A stretch of 64,000 nucleotides of DNA from Nocardia brasiliensis NBRC 14402 (lineage in GTDB: Bacteria; Actinomycetota; Actinomycetes; Mycobacteriales; Mycobacteriaceae): the NCBI RefSeq assembly GCF_000308475.2, contig NZ_BAFT02000104.1, forward strand, positions 1 to 64,000. The letters are read 5' to 3'. A program made the position numbers and the translations under genes. A model generated the notes under the pieces. The model ran no database searches and was not told where the DNA came from. It saw only the letters and a list, made by a program, of their open reading frames with translations. Position 1 is the stretch's first letter. The number at the start of each line of letters is the position of its first letter. Positions 60,519-64,000 of this stretch are shown piece after piece.

Positions 60519-62237
60519 ATGCCGGCCGATTTCCGCAACGCACCGCCGCCGACTCCGATCGGCCGACTACGCGCGGTGCCGATGCACATCGAGGAACTGC
60601 GTGCGGTCGTGACGCTCGACGCCGCGACCGGAACCGGATCCGTCGAGGCGACCGTGGACTACGTGGTCGGCCCGCACGCGGGAGCGCCGATCTTCGACCT
60701 CCGGCAGACGGTGCGCTCCGCCCGGCTCGACGGAACCCGGCTCGACCCCGCCGAGCTGGCCGCCCACGACGTCGGCGCCGGTGCGCACAGCTCGATCCGG
60801 GTCGTCGGCCGCACCCAGGCCGCCGGATCGTCGCACCGGCTGAGCGTGACGTACCGGCTCGATACGCCGGACGCCGATCTCGGCGGGGCGTATCCGCCGG
60901 CGCTGCACTGGTCGAACGGTCGGGTGCGCTGGTCGTTCGGCATGTCCGACCTGTATGCGGGCCGGTACCTGGAGGCCTGGTTCCCGTCGAACCTGCCGTT
61001 CGACCAATTCCCGTGGACGCTCGAATTACGGGTCACCGGAACGGCGGTCGCCCATTCGCTGATCACCAACGGCGCCGCGACCGTGGTCGGCGCCAACGCC
61101 TGGACGGTGCGTTTCCCGTCCTGGTTCACCACGATGTCGTCGCTGCTCGAGCTGCGACCGGCCGACTCGGTCGTGCTGCGCTCGTCGACCGTATCGCTGC
61201 CGGTGTCCGGGCGTCAGGTGGTGGTGGAAACCTGGAAACTCGTTGGCGGTCAAGAGAATCTGCCCGCGTTGCACGCCAGGGTCGGCGTGTTGCTGACCGA
61301 GTACGAGTCCGTCTTCGGCGCGTTCCTCGGTGACCGTTTCGTGTGCCTGTTCCACGGCGCGGCCGGCGGCATGGAATACGCGGGCGGCGCGACCACCGCG
61401 GCCGGTGCGCTCGGCCACGAGGTCTTCCACTCGTGGTTCGCCCGTGGTCTGAGTCCGGCGGCACAGACCGACGGGTGGTGGGACGAGGCGTACACCAGCT
61501 TCCGGGACGACGGCGACACTCGCACCGAGAGTTTCGATTTCACCCGCGCGCCGGTGCGGCTGTGCGCCCGGCAGCCGTTCCAGCGCACCACGCCGACGGC
61601 GGCGTACGACGACGGCAGTCGCTTCTTTCGCGGTGTGGCGCAACGGATCGGCGCGGCCTCGCTGCGCACGCTGATGGGGGAGCTGTACCGCGCGCGCCGC
61701 GGGACTCCGGTCAGCACAGCGGAATTGGTCGCGCATCTGGTGTCCGGTTCCGGTGCCGCGGATCTCGTCGACGCCTGCCACCGATTCGTCTACGGCTTCG
61801 CGGAGTCGACGCCGGACCCGCGCCTGGTCTTCGGGGCGGCGCCGAGCTTGTGGAACCGGCACGGGGACGACCGGATCGCGGTCCACGTGCAGCCGAAAGC
61901 CGGTCAGGACAACTGGATTCACGCCCGGGTAACCAACACGGCGGCAGCCGGACCGTGCCGCTGCTTCGTCGTCACCTTCGCGTTACGAGTCACCACCGGC
62001 GCACCGCCCACCTTTCCCGTCGACTTCTTCCCCGCGCAGACGGCGGCGGTGGGTTTCGAACTCGCGCCGGGTCGTTGGCGCACCGTGTCGGCCCGACTGC
62101 CCGCGGCGCTGCTGCCCGCGCGCGGCACCAGGGTCTCGGTGCTGGCTTCGGTGCACGCGCGCCGCTCACATCCGGCGTCGGGCACCCATGTGTGGGAGCA
62201 TGCGGCGCTCGCCCAGCGCGACATGACGATCGGCTGA
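60519..62237 (+). CDS. M1-family-like zinc metallopeptidase (aminopeptidase N superfamily)
   Basis: A 572-residue protein in the M1 gluzincin mould. The zinc site is His300-Glu301-x-x-His304 (GHEVFHSWF) with the third ligand Glu323 in GWWDEAY, exactly 18 residues after the motif, as in M1. The upstream GGMEYAG (283-289) is a variant of the M1 GxMEN exopeptidase motif with Tyr in place of Asn. The N-terminal beta domain (residues 20-200) also fits. No signal peptide. The ATG at 60519 is preferred; a GTG at 60459 is possible. Its 3' end overlaps the convergent SARP gene by 72 bp. Substrate unknown. Confidence 0.8.
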   Translation: MPADFRNAPPPTPIGRLRAVPMHIEELRAVVTLDAATGTGSVEATVDYVVGPHAGAPIFDLRQTVRSARLDGTRLDPAELAAHDVGAGAHSSIRVVGRTQAAGSSHRLSVTYRLDTPDADLGGAYPPALHWSNGRVRWSFGMSDLYAGRYLEAWFPSNLPFDQFPWTLELRVTGTAVAHSLITNGAATVVGANAWTVRFPSWFTTMSSLLELRPADSVVLRSSTVSLPVSGRQVVVETWKLVGGQENLPALHARVGVLLTEYESVFGAFLGDRFVCLFHGAAGGMEYAGGATTAAGALGHEVFHSWFARGLSPAAQTDGWWDEAYTSFRDDGDTRTESFDFTRAPVRLCARQPFQRTTPTAAYDDGSRFFRGVAQRIGAASLRTLMGELYRARRGTPVSTAELVAHLVSGSGAADLVDACHRFVYGFAESTPDPRLVFGAAPSLWNRHGDDRIAVHVQPKAGQDNWIHARVTNTAAAGPCRCFVVTFALRVTTGAPPTFPVDFFPAQTAAVGFELAPGRWRTVSARLPAALLPARGTRVSVLASVHARRSHPASGTHVWEHAALAQRDMTIG

Positions 62238-62963
62238 TCGGGACGCCGGTGCGGGCGGCGGCGGGGCGGCCATGCCGACCCGCCCGAACAACTCCGGCGA
62301 CGGCCGGATGCTCAGTTCGGTCCACAGCAGATCCGCGAACACGCGCAGCTGCCTGCGCGCCTCGACCACGTTGCCCTCGCACAGATGCGCCTCGATAAGC
62401 GCGGTCTGCGCCGATTCGCGCAGCGGTTCCTCGGCGACCACGGCGAGCATCGCCTCGATCGCCTCGTGGTAGCGACCCCGCGCCGCGAGCTTGCGCGCGT
62501 CCGTTTCCAGGGCGTGCAACCGCGTCTGCCGCAACTGTTCTCGCGCGAGCAGCAGCCAGGTCTCGTCCCAGCCCGGCAGCAATTCGCTGGTACGGGCGAG
62601 CAGGGCGGCGCGGTCGCGCGGACAGTCGGACTGCGCGCTCAGCATGCGCTCGGCGTTGCCCCGGAACTCGTGTACGTCGACGGTCACGCCGGCGCCGAGC
62701 CGCACCCGGCCGCCGGTGCCGTGCACCAGGGCGGGAGCGGCCTGCCGGATCCGCCACAGGGCGGTGCGCAAACTCGCCCGGGACCGGGCCGCGGTGGCGT
62801 CGGGCCACAGGCGTTCGGCGAGCAGGGCGCGGTCGCAGTCGGGTTGGGCGATCTGGTCCAGCGCCAGATAGGCCAGTACACGTCGTGAATGCTGCGGCAG
62901 GGCAACGTGGTTCGCGTCCACGCGCAGCGCGAAACCGCCGAGCAGGCAAATGGCGACCGCCAT
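62166..62963 (-). CDS. SARP-type (BTAD) transcriptional regulator, copy 2
   Basis: A 265-residue paralogue of the regulator at 59653: winged helix (ICLLGGFALRVDANHVALPQHSRRVLAYLALD, then RALLAERLWPDATAARSRASLRTALWRIRQAA) and BTAD domain (LARTSELLPGWDETWLLLAREQLRQTRLHALETDA, EPLRESAQTALIEAHLCEGNVVEARRQL). The two align along nearly their whole length, showing a duplication around the metallopeptidase. Its last 24 codons overlap the end of that gene on the opposite strand. An 11-bp tandem repeat lies upstream at 63034-63055. Targets unknown. Confidence 0.9.
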   Translation of the reverse strand: MAVAICLLGGFALRVDANHVALPQHSRRVLAYLALDQIAQPDCDRALLAERLWPDATAARSRASLRTALWRIRQAAPALVHGTGGRVRLGAGVTVDVHEFRGNAERMLSAQSDCPRDRAALLARTSELLPGWDETWLLLAREQLRQTRLHALETDARKLAARGRYHEAIEAMLAVVAEEPLRESAQTALIEAHLCEGNVVEARRQLRVFADLLWTELSIRPSPELFGRVGMAAPPPPAPASRSADRHVALGERRMLPHMGARRRM

Positions 62964-63033
62964 CGGATCATCCCTCCGTCACCGGCCGCAACGCGGCCGA
63001 GTGCTGCCAGCGTGGCGACCCGGTGCTGCGCGT

Positions 63034-63055
63034 GCGTCAACGCCGCGTCAACGCC
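63034..63055. promoter_or_regulatory. Tandem 11-bp direct repeat, SARP-box-like
   Basis: Two back-to-back copies of GCGTCAACGCC (63034-63044 and 63045-63055). SARP regulators bind direct repeats with an 11-bp period near the -35 region, and on the minus strand each copy contains TTGAC, a -35-like core. The site is in the 119-bp gap between the divergent SARP gene and the small gene at 63083, so it might serve either. Confidence 0.55.
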
Positions 63056-63082
63056 GCCCCCTCGGCATTGACGGGAGTTGGT

Positions 63083-63325
63083 ATGGCCGCGCGCGACCGT
63101 GGTCCGGTGAATGGACCCGAGAGCAGAACGATCGTGGTGCGGGCCTGGCGGGACCGGGGACGGCTGATCATCCGCGTCCTGGCCGGCTCCGCCGAGCCGG
63201 ACTCCGCCCGGGAATGGGTGTTCGCCGATACCGACGCGTCGCTGGCGCAGGTCGCGACCTTGCTCGCCGAACTGGGCGAAGATCGCGCCCCGGGGGAGAC
63301 CGCGCCGGCAGAGACGAAGCGTTGA
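63083..63325 (+). CDS. Small hypothetical protein downstream of SARP-box repeats
   Basis: An 80-residue protein from the ATG at 63083, with GGGAG 6-7 nt upstream. It has a compact alternating pattern: RTIVVRAWRDRGRLIIRVLAGS (two beta strands), SAREWVFADTDASLAQVATLLAELG (a helix), then a charged tail. No cysteine, signal or membrane helix. Divergent from SARP copy 2 and 65 bp upstream of the SPF-motif gene; it could head an operon with it. No family recognised. Confidence 0.65.
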   Translation: MAARDRGPVNGPESRTIVVRAWRDRGRLIIRVLAGSAEPDSAREWVFADTDASLAQVATLLAELGEDRAPGETAPAETKR

Positions 63326-63390
63326 CGTTCGCGCATACCGTGGTCGCGCACAGTGACGCGAAACGCCCGTCGTTTGCGGAGGTGACCACA

Positions 63391-64000
63391 ATGCGCAGTG
63401 ACTCATACACCGAGTCTCGCGGTGCTACCGAGGACTATGTCTCGCCCTTTTCCGGGCTCTCGCCCTTCGGCGAGGCGGTGGACGAGGCGGCCGAGCAGCC
63501 GACGGCCGCCCAGGACGAGTCGCCGTTCGAGAGCTACTCGTTCACCGAATCGCCCTTCGGGGAGCACAGTTACTCGGCGTCGGACGAGCAGTCGCAACTC
63601 GCCACCGAGTTCCTGGAGGCCCTGCACGACGAAGAATTCACCGAGGCGCTCGAGCAACTGCTCGACGAAGGAGCCGCGCGGGCGCTCTCCGATGCCCAGC
63701 AGTGGTCGGTGACGCCGTCGGCGTCCGAGTGCCGGGAGTCGTTGCAGGAGTGGCTCGCACCGCTGATCAGCGAATGGGAACGCACCATCGACAGCTTCGC
63801 GAGCGGACTGGAGAACGCCGATCTGCACGGGCTGGCCGAGCAGGAACTCGACGAACTGCTCGACTCACTGGCAACCCCCGCCGCGCTCGATTCCGAGGTG
63901 TTCGAGAACTTCCTCAGCAAGATCACCCGCAAGGTCAAGTCGGTCATCAAGCAGAAGATCCGGCAGGCGGTCGGGTTCGTCCGCAACCCGGTCAAGGGCG
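63391..64000 (+). CDS. Acidic protein with repeated SPF motifs (3' partial)
   Basis: The first 203 residues of a longer protein cut by the window end. The ATG at 63391 has GGAGG 8 nt upstream. Residues 15-60 carry four SPF motifs (18-20, 24-26, 44-46, 54-56), several followed by Gly-Glu or Glu, in a very acidic, low-complexity stretch. Residues 65-165 are predicted helical and acidic (EFLEALHDEEFTEALEQLL, EQELDELLDSL), and a basic stretch (SKITRKVKSVIKQKIRQAV) comes just before the window ends, possibly the start of a different domain. No signal peptide. I do not recognise the family. Confidence 0.75.
   Translation, partial: MRSDSYTESRGATEDYVSPFSGLSPFGEAVDEAAEQPTAAQDESPFESYSFTESPFGEHSYSASDEQSQLATEFLEALHDEEFTEALEQLLDEGAARALSDAQQWSVTPSASECRESLQEWLAPLISEWERTIDSFASGLENADLHGLAEQELDELLDSLATPAALDSEVFENFLSKITRKVKSVIKQKIRQAVGFVRNPVKG

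Overview
The window is high-GC DNA with strongly G/C-biased third codon positions, frequent GTG starts and many 4-nt start/stop overlaps. The gene families point to a mycolic-acid actinomycete, most likely Nocardia: a WXG100 protein beside a CpnT-like protein, tandem DUF4189 secreted proteins, an XRE/DUF5753 regulator, a cysK2-MFS pair arranged as I recall it for Mycobacterium tuberculosis, and an Rv2466c-like fragment. I see no rRNA, tRNA, insertion sequence, prophage or CRISPR array; this is ordinary chromosome.

Layout. 1-677: end of a cobalt/ECF transporter ATPase. 704-4844: LysR regulator, small membrane protein, aromatic flavin hydroxylase, XRE/DUF5753 regulator. 5112-7982: long Ser/Gly repeat protein with a WXG100-like head, plus a WXG100 partner. 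8081-12413: methyltransferase, FAD monooxygenase, and a Ser/Thr kinase whose membrane and extracellular part is displaced by an apparent one-base frameshift. 12427-19549: two DUF4189 proteins, acyl-CoA carboxylase beta subunit, a divergent NAD-dependent DNA ligase, large catalase KatE. 19775-29686: FAD-Rieske oxidoreductase; a CDGSH/methyltransferase/haem-oxygenase-like triad; a broken small gene; alpha/beta hydrolase; a membrane-anchored phthalate-dioxygenase-reductase-like protein with a PadR regulator; M3 peptidase; a hypothetical protein.

29777-35168: metF behind a clear cobalamin riboswitch, DUF1059 and DUF4383 proteins, an RHH-like protein, a SigB/SigF-family sigma factor, and a substrate-binding protein without a signal peptide. 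35264-41526: cysK2-like synthase with an MFS exporter (apparent C-terminal frameshift), secreted or propeller-like unknowns, AraC regulator, a truncated DsbA-like remnant, metallophosphoesterase. 41532-45586: two divergent operons (nucleotidyltransferase-BON-phosphoesterase, and HAD phosphatase-GH65 phosphorylase) with near-mirror SigF-type promoters.

45598-55546 is the clearest metabolic unit: a LysR regulator divergent from a ten-gene, tightly overlapping operon that imports 4-hydroxybenzoate, hydroxylates it to protocatechuate and takes it through every step of the beta-ketoadipate pathway to succinyl-CoA and acetyl-CoA. 55566-59521: FAD-linked oxidase, TetR regulator with palindromic operator, quinone oxidoreductase, hydrolase. 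59653-64000: two paralogous SARP/BTAD regulators bracketing an M1-type metallopeptidase, then a small protein and the start of an acidic SPF-motif protein that runs off the end. This last block and the riboswitch-metF unit are the most unusual parts of the window. Three independent apparent one-base deletions (near 12058, 23800 and 35290) could be real mutations or assembly errors.
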